Positions 28,932 through 60,884 of a stretch of 64,000 bases of DNA are shown one piece after another; the first letter of the stretch is position 1; each line of letters begins with the position of its first letter. Source of the DNA: Muraenolepis orangiensis (lineage: Eukaryota; Chordata; Actinopteri; Gadiformes; Muraenolepididae); contig CM051004.1 of assembly GCA_027704905.1 (NCBI GenBank), positions 14,951,164-15,015,163 on the forward strand, in the 5' to 3' direction. The position numbers were made by a program, and so were the translations under genes. The notes under the pieces were generated by a model. That model did not search any database, was not told where the DNA came from, and saw only the letters and a program-made list of their open reading frames with translations.

Positions 28932-29590
28932 CTATACACCCTTGTTCAGCAGCCTGATGGCCTGACTGTGGAAGCTATCTCTGAGTCTATTTGTGCGGCA
29001 CTTGATACTGCGGTATCGCCTGCCTGACGGTAAAAGTGTGTACAGTTCGTGGCTGGGGTGGGCAGTGTCTTTTATGATGCGTTTGGCCTTGGCCACGCAC
29101 CGCTGGTTGTATATATCCAGGAGGGAGGGGAGCTCACCTCCAACGATATACTGGGCCGTCCGCACCACCCTTTGAAGCGCTCTGCGCTCGAGTGCGGTGC
29201 AGTTCCCGTACCAGGCGGTGATACACCCTGTAAGAACACTCTCGATGGTGCCGTTATAGAATGTTCTCAGGGTGTGGGGGCCCGTGCTGAATTTCCTCAG
29301 ACGCCTGAGGAAATACAGGCGTTGTTGGGCCCTTTTCACCACGTGTGTGGTGTGCGTGGACCATGTGAGGTCCTCGGAGCACACCGAGGAACTTGAAGCT
29401 GCTGACCCTCTCTACTGCAACACCGTCGATGGAGATCGTGGGGCTTGCTCTCCTCTCTGCTTCCTGTAGTCCACGATCAGCTCCCTGGTCTTCTTGACGT
29501 TGAGGGCGAGGCTGTTCTCCTGGCACCAGTGATCCAACCTTCTCCCTGTAGGCTGTCTCGTCGCCGGCGATCAGGCCCATCACACACAAT
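28932..29590 (-). mobile_element. 5'-truncated LINE fragment at locus C
   Basis: The minus strand encodes DLTWSTHTTHVVKRAQQRLY and NGTIESVLTGCITAWYGNC, the same family as 10664-11580. The partner in the D locus is at 34217-34880. Confidence 0.8.
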
Positions 29591-30846
29591 AATGTATTGC
29601 ATAAATACTAAAATACTTAGTTACATGTTAACATCACACTACCCCTTTGTATGTATATACATTTTATATATCTAATTTGCACTACTGTACATAGGGCCAC
29701 TGCAAAAAATATATCGATTTTTCTCATATTTGGGCATTTTAAATAATTTTGTGTATTTTTTTAATTTTTTTAATAGTTTCTATTTTTCAACTGCGGTCGT
29801 GTAAGAGTGATCGTGAGGATTGCTTCACAATTTCGTTGTACTTGTGCAATGACAATAAAAGCATTCTGATTCGGATACAAGCATCCAATAATAGGTAACG
29901 CTATAGTTCCTATTTAGTAAAATAATTGTGGCTGTTAAACAAGAAGCCTGCTAAAACGTTAACATAGTCGCCATAGAAATTCGATAATGTGATTTTATTT
30001 AAAAAAAAAATTTAATCAGCTTGTTTTTTGTTGTTGTACAGCTCTGAAACAAAGACTTTGAGCCATTCCTAAGTATTCAGGTTACTCATTTACTAGCTCA
30101 TAGCTCATTGCGTAACAGACAATACAGTATCCATTATTAAGGCACACCCTTGTCCTGTCCAGGTACACTCTGCGTACACTCATCCACACACGTTCCTATG
30201 ACAACGGTTGCTATCCGCCATGTTGGAGCCCTTCAAACGTAAACACCGAGGATTGACTGATGCACAAAGGAGAGCTTCAGTCTGACTATTGAATGGTGGG
30301 ACCCTGTATCTCCCATTAGATGGTAGCAGTTCATAGTCGCTGTTCAGAGCATGGTTTGGGTCCCAGATGATGTTGTTGACAGCCTTATTAGGTTATTATG
30401 ATAGGCTCAGTCATAAAGTCTCTGACAAGGTTGACCAACAATCTTTGAGCAGATTTTTAACAGGAGGAGCAGTTTTGATGTTAAAGCTGTTGACAAACAC
30501 TTCTACCAGGTAGTATTGCAGTACTGTATAATAGACACATTGACAGATGTAAAGAAACAGAATAATTTAACCTTAGAAGCTAAGAAGCTTAGCCGTCCAT
30601 CTCATCATCATTTGAGTTTGTCATGCTCTACATTTTCCTTTTGCACATCCTCCTACTGATGACACACCTCTGTTACAAGCTTTCTCCAGGTGGCTCTAAG
30701 CTTCACTGAATCTTCGAGGGTCGTCATTTTGGGGACCAGGTTGATGAAGAGACCTTTCGCATATCTAAAATGATCCTTGTATAAAGATGTTCTAACCCGA
30801 CTAATTACTTCAACTGGCAGTAATGTACTATTCTTGTATTATACAG

Positions 30847-32711
<1,865 letters not shown>

Positions 32712-33074
32712 AGCCACAATCAAGAGTCTAACAGAACATTAAACCTCTAGCGTAGCATCATAGCGATTAATATATCCATGGCATGCTTCCATTTTGAGAA
32801 TCTAACACTTAGCTTGAGGGACTTTTAGTCATTATGTTGTTGTTGTTGATTGAATGATAATTCCATTTGTGTGCTCATTTCCATTCCATTGATACGCAGT
32901 GATGATATATTCACATATATGAGATTAGTTATTTACTTTTTGCAGTATAACATTTTTAAATAAGCCAAATAAGGCAACTGAATAGACTAGGAAGATACTT
33001 ATAATTACATTTAACCAGAAGTGTGTTTGTAGAAATGTGTTAACCTTTGAACTAAATGTATTTTCCTTAAATTA

Positions 33075-33080
33075 AATAAA
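33075..33080 (+). promoter_or_regulatory. AATAAA poly(A) signal, locus C
   Basis: AATAAA in attaAATAAAaacactg, homologous to the gene D site at 43598. Confidence 0.5.
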
Positions 33081-33469
33081 AACACTGTTGAATGATTGCT
33101 TGTTTGTTTATAATAATAACGTGAAACAAAAAAGTAGACAGAGAACTGCCCCACTGGTTGTTGCCGTGTACAATGTGTTGCAATTCTCACAGTTGGAATA
33201 TTGAACTGGAATGGCTTTTTTTTTTAATAGCTCTTGATACCTGATTCGACTAGGCCTACATATCTCAAAACAGTAGTTTAGTAATAGTAACAGACCGTTT
33301 TGAGTAAGAAGGGGCTATCTCGCAATCCAAACTTAGAACAGCAAAACGTAACTTGAATAGCAAACTTAACATACAAATCCCTGGGATTGAGCTTATGTTA
33401 CATGTCCTATGATTGTGGGTGTGTGGAACAATATCATTCTATGGTGTGGAATGGAAGCAGTGGTTATGT

Positions 33470-33581
<112 letters not shown>

Positions 33582-33595
33582 TCTACTGGACCAAC

Positions 33596-33992
33596 CTCTC
33601 ATGCCCTCCATCTCCTGACGGCTCTCTTCAGAGATGCTGTCCTCCAGGCAGCTCCTCCCCAGGCCCAGGCTGCGCAGCGTGGCTATGGCAAAGCGCCGCT
33701 GCCTCCTCCACACCGGGCCGTTGCTGAAGAAGAAGCCCCCTGAGGTGCAGGGAAACACAGGGGAGAGGTTGGTATTGGTCGATGCTAGTGATGATATCGT
33801 TGCTTACAAAGTTGTTTGTGTGTGTGTGTGTGTGAGTGAGAGAGAGAGAGAGAGAGTGTGGGGCTTATGTTCCCCACCTGTGTTCTCCGAGTACAACCTG
33901 GTTGCCATGGGGCTGTAGGGTTGCTCCACAAATATGTCGGCCTGCGTCACGATGGCTTCCTTCACCATCTTGTACCCGGACACAAACACCGT
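33596..33992 (-). pseudogene. Antisense fragment of a different CYP2 gene, exons 2 (part) and 3
   Basis: On the minus strand, 33992-33878 encodes TVFVSGYKMVKEAIVTQAD and VEQPYSPMATRLYSENTG, the 3' part of CYP2 exon 2, ending at a GT donor. After a 138 bp intron with TG and AG runs, 33739-33596 encodes GGFFFSNGPVWRRQRRFAIA and TLRSLGLGRSCLEDSISEES, CYP2 exon 3 with helix C WRRQRRF, again bounded by AG and GT. Exon 3 is 144 nt, six shorter than in the + strand genes, and the protein is clearly from another subfamily. Exon 2 is cut near 33995 where LINE sequence begins. No other exons are seen nearby. Confidence 0.75.
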
Positions 33993-33999
33993 AATGAGT

Positions 34000-34880
34000 G
34001 AAAATCTTATGTGCAATACCCAACGAAAGACAGCAGTTATAAAACAACAAATAAAACTGAATAGAATAAAAAAAGAAGTAAAAAGTACAAACTGTATAAA
34101 GTTAAATATATAAAGATATAAAAATATAAAAATGCATATATAAAATGCAATATATTAGCACAGAAAAAGAGCAATATATATATAAATCAATGTAATAAAA
34201 AATACATTGTTATATGCTATACACCCTTGTTCAGCAGCCTGATGGCCTCACTGTGGAAGCTGTCTGAGTCTGTTTGTGCGGCACTTGATACTGCGGTATC
34301 GCCTGCCTGACGGTAAAAGTGAATACAGTTGTTGGCTGGGGTGGGCATTGTCTTTTATGATGCGTTTGGCCTTGGCCATGCACCGCTGGTTGTATATATC
34401 CAGGAAGGAGGGTAGCTCACCTCCAACGATATACTGGGCCGTCCGCACCACCCGTTGAAGCGCTCTGCGCTCGAGTGCAGTGCAGTTCCCGTACCAGGCG
34501 GTGATACACCCTGTAAGAACACTCTCGATGGTGCCGGTATAGAATGTTCTCAGGATTCGGGGGCCCGTGCTGAATTTCCTCAGACACCTGAGGAAATACA
34601 GGCGTTGTTGGGCCCTTTTCACCACGTGTGTGGTGTGCGTGGACCATGTGAGGTTCTCGGAGATGTGCACGCCGAGGAACTTGAAGCTGCTGACCCTCTC
34701 TACTGCAACACCGTCGATGGAGATGCTCGTGCTCTCCTCTCTGCTTCCTGTAGTCCACGATCAGCTCCCTGGTCTTCTTGACGTTGAGGGCGAGGCTGTT
34801 CTCCTGGCACCACTGCTCCAGTCATCCAACCTCCTCCCTGTAGGCTGTCTCATCGCCGGCGATCAGGCCCATCACACACA
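34000..34880 (-). mobile_element. 5'-truncated LINE fragment upstream of gene D
   Basis: Same family as 10664-11580; the minus strand encodes DLTWSTHTTHVVKRAQQRLY and ESVLTGCITAWYGNC. Its 3' part truncates the antisense CYP2 exon 2. Confidence 0.8.
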
Positions 34881-35824
34881 ATACTGTATTGCATAAATAC
34901 TACAATACTTAGTTACATGTTAACATCACACCACCCCTTTGTATGTATATACATTTTATACATCTAATCTTATCTTATACATCTAATTTGCAGTACTGTA
35001 CATAGGGCCACTGCAATAAATATACATCTTTTTCTCATATTTGGCCATTTTAAATATGTTAATTCTGTGTATTGTTTTTAATTTTTAATAGTTTCTATTT
35101 TTCAACTGCGGTCGTGTAAGAGTGATCGTGAGGATTGCTTCACAATTTCGTTGTACTTGTGACAATAAAAGCATTCTGATTCGGATACAAGCATCCAATA
35201 ATAGGTAACGCTATAGTTCCTATTTAGTAAAATAATTGTGGCTGTTAAACCAGAAGCCTGCTAAAATGTTAGCATAGTCGCCATAGAAATTCGATAATGT
35301 GATGTGATTTTTTTATTTAATTTAATCAGCTTGTTTTTTTGTTGTACAGCTCTGAAACAAAGACTTTGAGCCATTCCTAAGTATTCAGGTTACTCAGTTA
35401 CTAGCTCATAGCTCATTGCGTAACAGACAATACAGTATCCATTATTGAGGCACACCCTTGTCCTGTCCAGGTACACTCTGCGTACACTCATCCACACACG
35501 TTCCTATGACAACGGTTGCTATCCGCCATGTTGGAGCCCTTCAAACGTAAACACCGAGTCACAATATAGACGCTCGAGAGAAGAAAACGACATGGTTCAT
35601 TGTGTTATAGTTGTCCGTGGAAGTAAAAGGACGGCGTAGGACTATTCCGTATACCTTCTGTTATACATAATCAAGGTGAATCAATCAAGGGTTATATACC
35701 ACAGGTGACCTGGCTCTTTATGCGCACGCGCGTGTATGTTCATTGTATGTTCACTATTTGTTCCAGATTCAGTCTACTACTACTCAGGTGGTCGGGTGTG
35801 AGCGCTCGAAAGAAGCGGATACTA

Positions 35825-43230
<7,406 letters not shown>

Positions 43231-43597
43231 AGCCACAATCAAGAGTCTAACAGAACATTAAAGCTCTAGCGTAGCATCATAGCGATTATATTATATCCAG
43301 TGGCATGCTTCCATTTTGAGAATCTAACACTTAGCTTGAGGGACTTTTAGTCATTATGTTGTTGTTGTTGATTGAATGATAATTCCATTTGTTTTCCATT
43401 CCATTGATACGCAGTGATGATATATTCACATATATGAGATTAGTTATTTACTTTTTGCAGTATAACATTTTTAAATAAGCCAAATAAGGCAACTGAATAG
43501 ACTATGAAGATACTTATAATTACATTTAACCATAAGTGTGTTTGTAGAAATGTGTTGACATGTTAACCTTTGAACCAAATGTATTTTCCTTAAATAT

Positions 43598-43603
43598 AAT
43601 AAA
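43598..43603 (+). promoter_or_regulatory. AATAAA poly(A) signal, gene D
   Basis: AATAAA in tataAATAAA-like context, 368 nt after the stop, homologous to the locus C site. Confidence 0.5.
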
Positions 43604-44335
43604 AACACTGTTGAATGATTGCTTGTTTGTTTATAATAATAACGTGAAACAAAAAAGTAGACAGAGAACTGCCCCACTGGTTGTTGCCGTGTACAATGTG
43701 TTGCAATTCTCACATTTGGGATATTGAACTGGAATGGCTTTTTTTTTTAATAGCTCTTGATACCTGATTCGACTAGGCCTACATATCTCAAAACAGTAGT
43801 TTAGTAATAGTAACAGACTATTTTGAGTAAGAAGGGGCTATCTCGCAATCCAAACTCCAGGACAGCAAAACGTAACTTGAATAACAAACTTAACATACAA
43901 ATCCCTGGGATTGAGGTTATGTCCTATGATTGTGGGTGTGTGGAACAATATCATTCTATGGTGTGGAATGGAAGCAGTGGTTATGTGTTGGATGTCATTG
44001 TGCATATCAAATGTGAGGTCTGTGAGTGATCTCAAAAGAATATATATCTTCACCCAGGAGTTAATGTGAAAGAATTAGCTTGAATCTGCCGATTTGTGTT
44101 GCAAAAACAGACAAAAATAAGAATAGAATTGGAAAAAAGGGCTTGATTATTCCTATGGCTTCGTCAAATGTTAATAAAACTGTTGATTGCGTCATTATTG
44201 ATGGGGCAGGACCTAGTCTACAAATAGAGACTTTGTTCCAGATTCAGTGCTTAAATATCTTCGGTCAAGCAAACTCCAGGTCCAACTCCACCTTGATTCT
44301 AAATACACTTTATACACCCGGTCTGTGGAGAACAA
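43604..44335 (+). other. 5' flank of gene E, no gene seen
   Basis: The last 110 bp (gactttgttcc...cagtgcttaaatatcttc) resemble the flank of gene B (16350-16395), so the proximal promoter or 5' UTR is probably shared. No TATA box could be assigned with confidence. Confidence 0.5.
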
Positions 44336-53959
<9,624 letters not shown>

Positions 53960-54315
53960 ATCCACTTAAATCTAAAGCCTTCCTATTGTAATTAAACCTC
54001 TAGCCTAGCATCAGACCATACATAATACATTAAATTAAAATAAAAAATGGTATGCTAACATTTCGGAAATCTACACTGAGCCTGAGGAACTTTTAATCAT
54101 TGTTTGTCAATTGTTAAATAAGCCACATTTGGTAACATAATACAAGATACTACTGATACATGTGTTTGGTTATCAGCAACAATTATTTGTTATTGTCTTG
54201 ATCGTTATTAGAGAAGTTAGTATACAATCTTATCACAATATTGTTAACCATTTGTGTGACATTGAGCTAATTCCCTTCATTGATTTTGTGACCTCTGAAG
54301 ACTTGAACACATCAA

Positions 54316-54321
54316 AATAAA
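54316..54321 (+). promoter_or_regulatory. AATAAA poly(A) signal, gene E
   Basis: Same context as at 5738 in gene A. Confidence 0.6.
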
Positions 54322-55113
54322 AATGTTTTCATTTGTACATCCTTGTGTAGCAGGTGGGGATCCCACGCTGGCCTACACAAGTGATCACTTGTGAAAAAAC
54401 ACAAAGCATTCAAACAAGTTTGTGTTGGTGTTTGTGTTGTGTTCGTAACATATGAGCCTGAAGTTGGCTACTTATTCACCTTTACCACCTTCACCACCAT
54501 TAATTTCGCGATCCACCTCAAATGGCCGCAATTTCGTCATTTGGCCTGTAGATGCCAGTTTACATTTTTCTATGGAATATATTTCTCACTGAAAAGTGAC
54601 TATATGAAGCTGTCAGAAACACAACCTGACAAGACAGACTAAATGGGGAAAGTGAAAAGTGATTTCTGTATGATTGTCATGACATTACTGTAAGATGTTT
54701 CAACATGGCAGACTGCAATTGTTTTCATAATTGCAAATTAGAATATATATATATTCATACAAAGGTGCGGTGATTAATGGCCTCCTCTGTAGACTAACTG
54801 TAGGCTAACCGGTATGAGTCAAAGGTGGGTGGGAGGCTGGCTTTGATGTACTGTAGAAGCAGCCTTTCAAAGCTGCCTGTGTTTCTGGGGATGTTATATA
54901 GTGTAGTGCCGAAGGACGGGAGTCGGAGGCGGTGTGTCGAAAGATATACTTGTTGCTTTATTAGCCATACAAAACCCACACAGTAGCAACAGGTAAGCTA
55001 ACCGGAAGAAGAAGAACAAGTCCGGTGCTCAAACAGTCCGTGCGGGAACACGCCCCCCCAACCATAGTTCCCCAGGTGAATTATGTAACTCACCACACAA
55101 GCCCCCCCAGAAT

Positions 55114-56523
55114 TCACCCATAGTCAAAATCCCCGTGCCGGGGAGGGACCACTACCCGACCCCGGAGAGGGACCACTACCCGACCCCGGAGAGGGACCAC
55201 TACCCGACCCCGGCGAGTAAGGATGACGGGTGTCGAGGAGGGCGGGGCAGCCAGTGCGTCCGCGCCCTCGACAAAATCGGAGGGTAAGGGTGCCAACGAG
55301 GCGGGATTTCCAACAGGGTTTAGGGGGCGGGGACGGGGAGGACGGCCCCGACGTGGGGGTTGGGCCAACTCCAATGGCCTGGAAACGTCCACATGAGCCG
55401 GCTTAATCCTGTCCACGGAGACGGTCTCCGCTTTGCCGCCAACGTCCACCACCAGGGTCTTATCCCCGTGTCTTATGACCCTGAACAGGCCGTCGTAAGG
55501 GGGACGTAGGGGGCCGCGGTGGGCGTCGTGACGAATGAAGACAAATCCTGCCGAGTGCAGACCGGCGGACACCTGGAACGCAGGAGTGCCGTGCAGCGAC
55601 GTGGGGATGGGAACGAATGCCCCGGCGGTCTCCAGTAGGGAGGAGCGCTGCCTGGCCGCAGACCAGGGCATGTTGGCCTCCGGAATAAAATCCCCGAGGA
55701 CCCGTAGAGCCTGGCCGTACACCAGCTCCGCCGACGAGGACTGCAGGCCCTCTTTAGGGGCGCACCTGAGGCCAAGCATCACCCACGGAAGCTTATCCAC
55801 CCAGTTGCCGTCCGTCAAGCTAGCGCGCAGGCTTGCCTTCATGGATCGGTGGAACCGCTCACACAAACCGTTAGCCTGGGGGTGATAGGCGGTGGTGCGA
55901 TGTAGCTTGACCCCCAAAACTTCAGCAACCGCACTCCATAGCTCCGATGTAAACTGGGAACCGCGGTCAGAGGAGAGGTCGGACGGTGTCCCGAAACGCA
56001 CGACCCACGTGCCGATGAATGCGCGGGCCACGTCGGAAGCTGCCGTTGAGGTGAGGGGAACGGCTTCGGGCCAGCGGGTCATCCTGTCCACCATAGTGAA
56101 GAGGTAGGTGAACCCATGAGATGTGGGAAGTGGACCCACGAGGTCTACATTGACGTGGTCGAACCTCCTCACGGGAACCGTAAAAGGCTCGAAAGGGGCT
56201 CTAGTGTGTCGGTGCACCTTAGCCCGTTGACAGGCCACGCATGTGTCAACCCAGGTCTTCACGTCCTTCTTGAGTCCCTGCCACACAAACTTTTGCGACA
56301 CTAGCCTCACGGAAGGCTTCCTGCCGGGGTGGGAAAGGTCGTGTATCGCCTCAAACACGGGTTGGCGCCAGTTCACAGGGACTAGTGGACGGGGTTGGCC
56401 CGTGGAGACATCGCACCACAACATTGCGCCTGAGTCGCCGACCGCGACCTCCTCCAGGCGCAACCCTGTGTCTGAAGCTCTGAGGGTCTGGATCCCGTGG
56501 TCCAAGGCTTCGTATACTCCGAT
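55114..56523 (-). pseudogene. Gypsy integrase region, copy 2
   Basis: Identical in protein to 6536-7945, with CVACQRAK, DLVGPL, SSDRGSQF and NGLCERFHR. Confidence 0.88.
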
Positions 56524-56828
56524 ATATACGACAGCTGGCGCTGTTGGCGGGCGGACCACGGCTCTGCCACCTTGGACATGCAGAATGTGAGCGGTTTGTG
56601 GTCCACAAACGCCGCAAAGTCCCGGCCTTCCAGCAGGAATCGGAAGTGGCGAATCGCCAACCAGAGGCCAAGTAGTTCTCTGTCGAACGTGCTGTACTTG
56701 CGCTCCCTGGGGGTCAACTGCCGGCTGAAAAAGGCGAGCGGTTGCCAGGCGCCGTCGACCCATTGCTCGTGTACCGCTCCGACGGCATAGTCGGACGCAT
56801 CGGTGGTGATAGGATGGGGGCCTTGTGC
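56518..56828 (-). pseudogene. Gypsy RNase H region, copy 2
   Basis: Identical in protein to 7940-8250 (ITTDASDYAVGAV, FVDHKPLTF), isolated by frame changes on both sides. Confidence 0.85.
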
Positions 56829-57688
56829 GACGGGTGAGCCCCGAACATGGCGGCTTGGCTCAGGGCGGCCTTGGTGGCATCGAAGGCGGTCTCCCTTTCG
56901 GCCGTCCAGTCGATGGCCTGGCCGGGGGACTTGTCCTTGAGAGCCTCTTACAGCGGGCGCATGGTGTGGGCGGCCCGGCGGATGAACCGGTGATAAAAGG
57001 TTACCATCCCGAGGAACTCCCGGAGCGCCCGAGCTGTGTTTGGTCGGGGAAAAGCGGATACGGCTTCCACTTTCGCCGGGAGGGGGGCGGCCCCCTCTTT
57101 GGTGATGAGATGTCCGAGGAAGTGGATGGAGGACAACCCGAACAGACACTTTGCCGGGTTGACAATAAGGCCGTGTTGGTTAAGCCTTTCGAAAAGGAAC
57201 CGCAGATGTGCCTGGTGCTCTTCCTCAGAGGAGCTTGCGACGAGGATGTCGTCTAAATAGACAAAAATGAATGGCATGTCCCTTAGTGCCGCATCCATTA
57301 GCCGCTGAAAGGACTGAGCTGCGTTTTTAAGTCCAAACGGCATACGCAAGAACTCAAAAAGTCCGAACGGCGTGACCACCGCCGTTTTGGGGACGTCTGA
57401 CGGGTGTACCGGAACCTGGTGGTAGCCACGCACCAGGTCCACCTTGGAGAACACCAGCTTGCCCGCCAGTTGTGCAGAGAAGTCCTGGATGTGAGGGACC
57501 GTGTAGCGGTCTGGTGTAGTAGCATCGTTAAGGCGGCGGTAGTCTCCACACGGCCGCCACCCGCCGTCTGGCTTGGGGACGATGTGGAGCGGTGATGCCC
57601 ATGGGCTGTCTGAGCGGCGGATGATGCCCAGACGTTCCATATTGGCAAACTCTGCCTTAGCGACCATCAGCCTGTCAGGGTTGAGCCA
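56829..57688 (-). pseudogene. Gypsy reverse transcriptase region, copy 2
   Basis: Identical in protein to 8251-9110, with YLDD and the same TAA near 56948 and TGA near 57689. Confidence 0.9.
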
Positions 57689-58225
57689 TCAGGCCCTAGC
57701 GTAGAACGGAGGGCCGTTAGTGTCGATGTGGTGCTCGACCCCATGTTTAGTAGTGGCGGCGGAGAAGGTGGGCTGCGTCAAGCTGGGAAACTCACCGAGA
57801 AGCCGCTGGTAGCTGTTACCTTCCGAGAGCGAGCTGGAGATCCCGCCGTATGCTGCCTCGCCGCGGACGCATGCGAGCGAGGAAAATGTCATAGCGTCCA
57901 CCAGGCAGCTGTTCTTAACGTCCACCAGCAGCCCGTGGGCGCACAGGAAATCCGCACCGAAGAGGGTGAAGGAGATGTCGGCCGTGACGAAGTCCCATGT
58001 GAACCGCTGTCCCCCGAAACACAGGTCTACTGTCCTCGTGCCATAGGTGCGGATAGGGGTGTCATTAGCGGACATCAAACGCGGGCCGTGGTCTCCTCCT
58101 GCGGTGTCGCCCACAGAAGCTGGCAGGACGCTCCTCTGAGCCCCGGTGTCGCAAAGGAATTTGCGCCCTGAGCAAGAGTCTCTGATGAACAGGAGCCGGT
58201 TTGTTGTGCCCACGCTCGCGGCCAC
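57689..58225 (-). pseudogene. Gypsy aspartic protease, copy 2
   Basis: Identical to 9111-9647, with LCDTGAQRSVLPAS. Confidence 0.85.
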
Positions 58226-58868
58226 TACTGAGCGCAGGCCCTGTCGTTTCCTGTCGGCTTGTAGTTACAGGGGGGAACACACTTCTTGGCTTTTGGTCCG
58301 AAACGACCGTGGAAATAACACATGCCAGTGTTAGCACGGCTGTTGGCGGTCCCGGTGCTCCCGCCGGCTAGCACATCCCTGCCAGGCGGGGTGTAGCTAC
58401 GTGTCGGGGCCAGTACTTCTGGGGCGAAACACTGGGTAGCCAGGAAGTAACGGTCAGCCTCTTCAGCCAACTCGCGGGGCTCCGTTATATGGGTGTTAGC
58501 GAGCGCTGTCTGGACGTGTGGCGGCATGTGTTGAAGAAACTTCTCCATGAATAAAAAGTTAGGCTCCTCCGCACCTAGCAGCTTTAGCATGATGTCCATG
58601 TGTACGGAGGGCTTGTTGTCTCTGAGGCCACACATCGCCAAAAGACGTCGGGCTCGTTCCCGTCGAGACAACTCGAAAGTCTTAAGCAGATAGCTCTTGA
58701 ACGCCTCATATTTACCCAGGGCGGGGGGATTGGTAATAAAGCTCACCGACCGAGACGCCGTGGAGCTACCCAGTGCCGTGACGACGTGTAGATAGCGTGT
58801 CTCGTCATCCGCTATCCCGCGGAGGGCGAGTTGAGCGTCCGTCTGTGCGAACCATGCCGCGGCTGCAC
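58225..58868 (-). pseudogene. Gypsy gag, copy 2
   Basis: Identical to 9647-10290, with the same N-terminal frameshift and CYFHGRFGPKAKKC. Confidence 0.8.
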
Positions 58869-59243
58869 AATTCCGGCAATTTTATAAAAACGGGGCTAAT
58901 TGCCATGTTCTGTTCTGTCTCGGATACTTCGACGAGACTTATGTCGGGGTCACCAATGTAGTGCCGAAAGACGGGAGTCGGAGGCGGTGTGTCGAAAGAT
59001 ATACTTGTTGCTTTATTAGCCATACAAAACCCACACAGTAGCAACAGGTAAGCTAACCGGAAGAAGAATGTTTCCGGTGCTCAAACAGTCCGTGCGGGAA
59101 CACGCCCCCCCAACCATAGTTCCCCAGGTGAATTATGTAACTCACCACAATAGTAACTTTTAATTTTTAAATACATTCCATTGAAAAATGCTAATTGGAC
59201 AGTTAAGTGTAATTGCGGCCATTGAGTGCCCTGTAAAATCAAG

Positions 59244-60160
59244 TCAAGTCAAGTCAAGTTTATTGTCACTTCACAGTTTACACAAGTATAAAGCAGTGAT
59301 GTAAAAATCGTATGTGCAATACCCGACGATGGACAGCAGTTATAAAAAATAAGATAAAAAATAGATAAAAATAGAATAAAAATAGAATAAAGTTAAAAAT
59401 AAAAATAAAAATAAAAATGCAATTTATAAAATGCTAAATATCAGCATAGAAAAGAGCAATATGTATATATAAATCAATGTAATAAAATATACATTGTTAT
59501 ATGCTATACGCCCTTGTTCAGCAGCCTGATGGCCTGACTGTGGAAGCTATCTCTAAGCCTATTTGTACGGCACTTGATACTGCGGTATCGCCTGCCTGAC
59601 GGTAACAGTGAGTACAGTTTGTGGCTGGGGTGGGCAATGTCTTTTATGATGCGTTTGGCCTTGGCCACTCACCGCTGATTGTAAATATCCAGGAGGGAGG
59701 GGAGCTCACCTCCAACGATATACTGGGCCGTCCGCACCACCCTTTGAAGCGCTCTGCGCTCGAGTGCGGTGCAGTTCCCGTACCAGGCGGTGATACACCC
59801 TGTAAGAACACTCTCGATGGTGCCGTTATAGAATGTTCTCAGGATGCGGGGGCCCATGCTGAATTTCTTCAGACGCCTGAGGAAATACAGGCGTTGTTGG
59901 GCCCTTTTCACCACGTGTGTGGTGTGCGTGGACCATGTGAGGTCCTCGGAGATGTGCACGCCGAGGAACTTGAAGCCGCTGACCCTCTCTACTGCAACGC
60001 CGTCGCCGATGCTGCCCATCCTCACCACCTGGCGGCGGTCCGACAGGAGGTCCAGAATCCAGCTGCACGTGGATGGGGTACGCCTAGACCTCTCAGCTTG
60101 GTGTCGAGCTTGGCAGGAACTATTGTGTTGAACGCTGAGCTGTAGTCCACAAACAGCATT
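59244..60160 (-). mobile_element. 5'-truncated LINE fragment, copy 2
   Basis: Same as 10664-11580, with one small indel in the A-rich tail near 59390. Confidence 0.85.
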
Positions 60161-60169
60161 CGCACATAA

Positions 60170-60880
60170 CAGTTTGTTTTATGTAATTATTTAAGTATTT
60201 GTTAAATTAATTTAATATTGTCTTTAATTTGCATTTATTTTGTTTTGCATATAAGAAAGACACTGTACTGAGTTTTATTATTTCATTATTATGAGTATTG
60301 TTTTGCACTTTTACACATTGCACATTTTTTTTTAACCAAAAGCTCAGCTTGCACTAAGCTTTGTGAAGTACTTCCGACTGCAAATTATACGGCTCAGCCA
60401 GTTCCGATGTATTTGTTTACTTCAAATTAGCTAGCTACAGCTCCTGAGGTACTATTTTGGCATGAATTCCCATAAAAAAATGCGTTTTCAAAAACAGGAG
60501 AAGAAATAATCCAAACATTGTTGTGTTCCTCTTTGTTCGGCATCATCGAAATGTAATGGTGTTTAGAGTTTCCATGGCTTTCCAACCCATCCCGACCTGA
60601 GAAGAATCCAACGCGGACATCCAATTCTATACCAGGTAACGTTGTGCTATTCAGCTGTTTGACATCGACCAAAGTAAACATCAGTTAAACTATAAAGAAT
60701 CCTATTGTAAGTCTTAATAAAAAAAAGTTAATGTGCCTACTGCGTGACCGTTGCAGCCTGTGTCATGCATATGAGATGAGACATTGGCTTAGTTGTTACA
60801 GCTAACATTATTTTGGGGATCGTGTATGATTGTATTTACTTTGTTAATTAATGACTGACATGATGTATGTGTCTTTTTGT
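60170..60880. other. Intergenic, no gene seen
   Basis: Copy of 11590-12300. Confidence 0.5.
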
Positions 60881-60884
60881 AAAT

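Larger units (their letters stand above)
54902..59149 (-). mobile_element. Ty3/gypsy LTR retrotransposon, copy 2
   Basis: The same insertion as 6324-10571, with LTRs at 54902-55097 and 58957-59149 and the same flanks and target duplication. All the stops and frameshifts listed for copy 1 are repeated here, and the encoded segments are identical, so it was carried along by the segmental duplication rather than inserted twice. Confidence 0.93.

Noticed and set aside
35705..35824. An earlier in-frame ATG for gene D.
   Set aside because: The extra 40 residues are not conserved in B, E or F, and the ATG at 35825 starts the conserved MA(I/V)FSEILALEW anchor.
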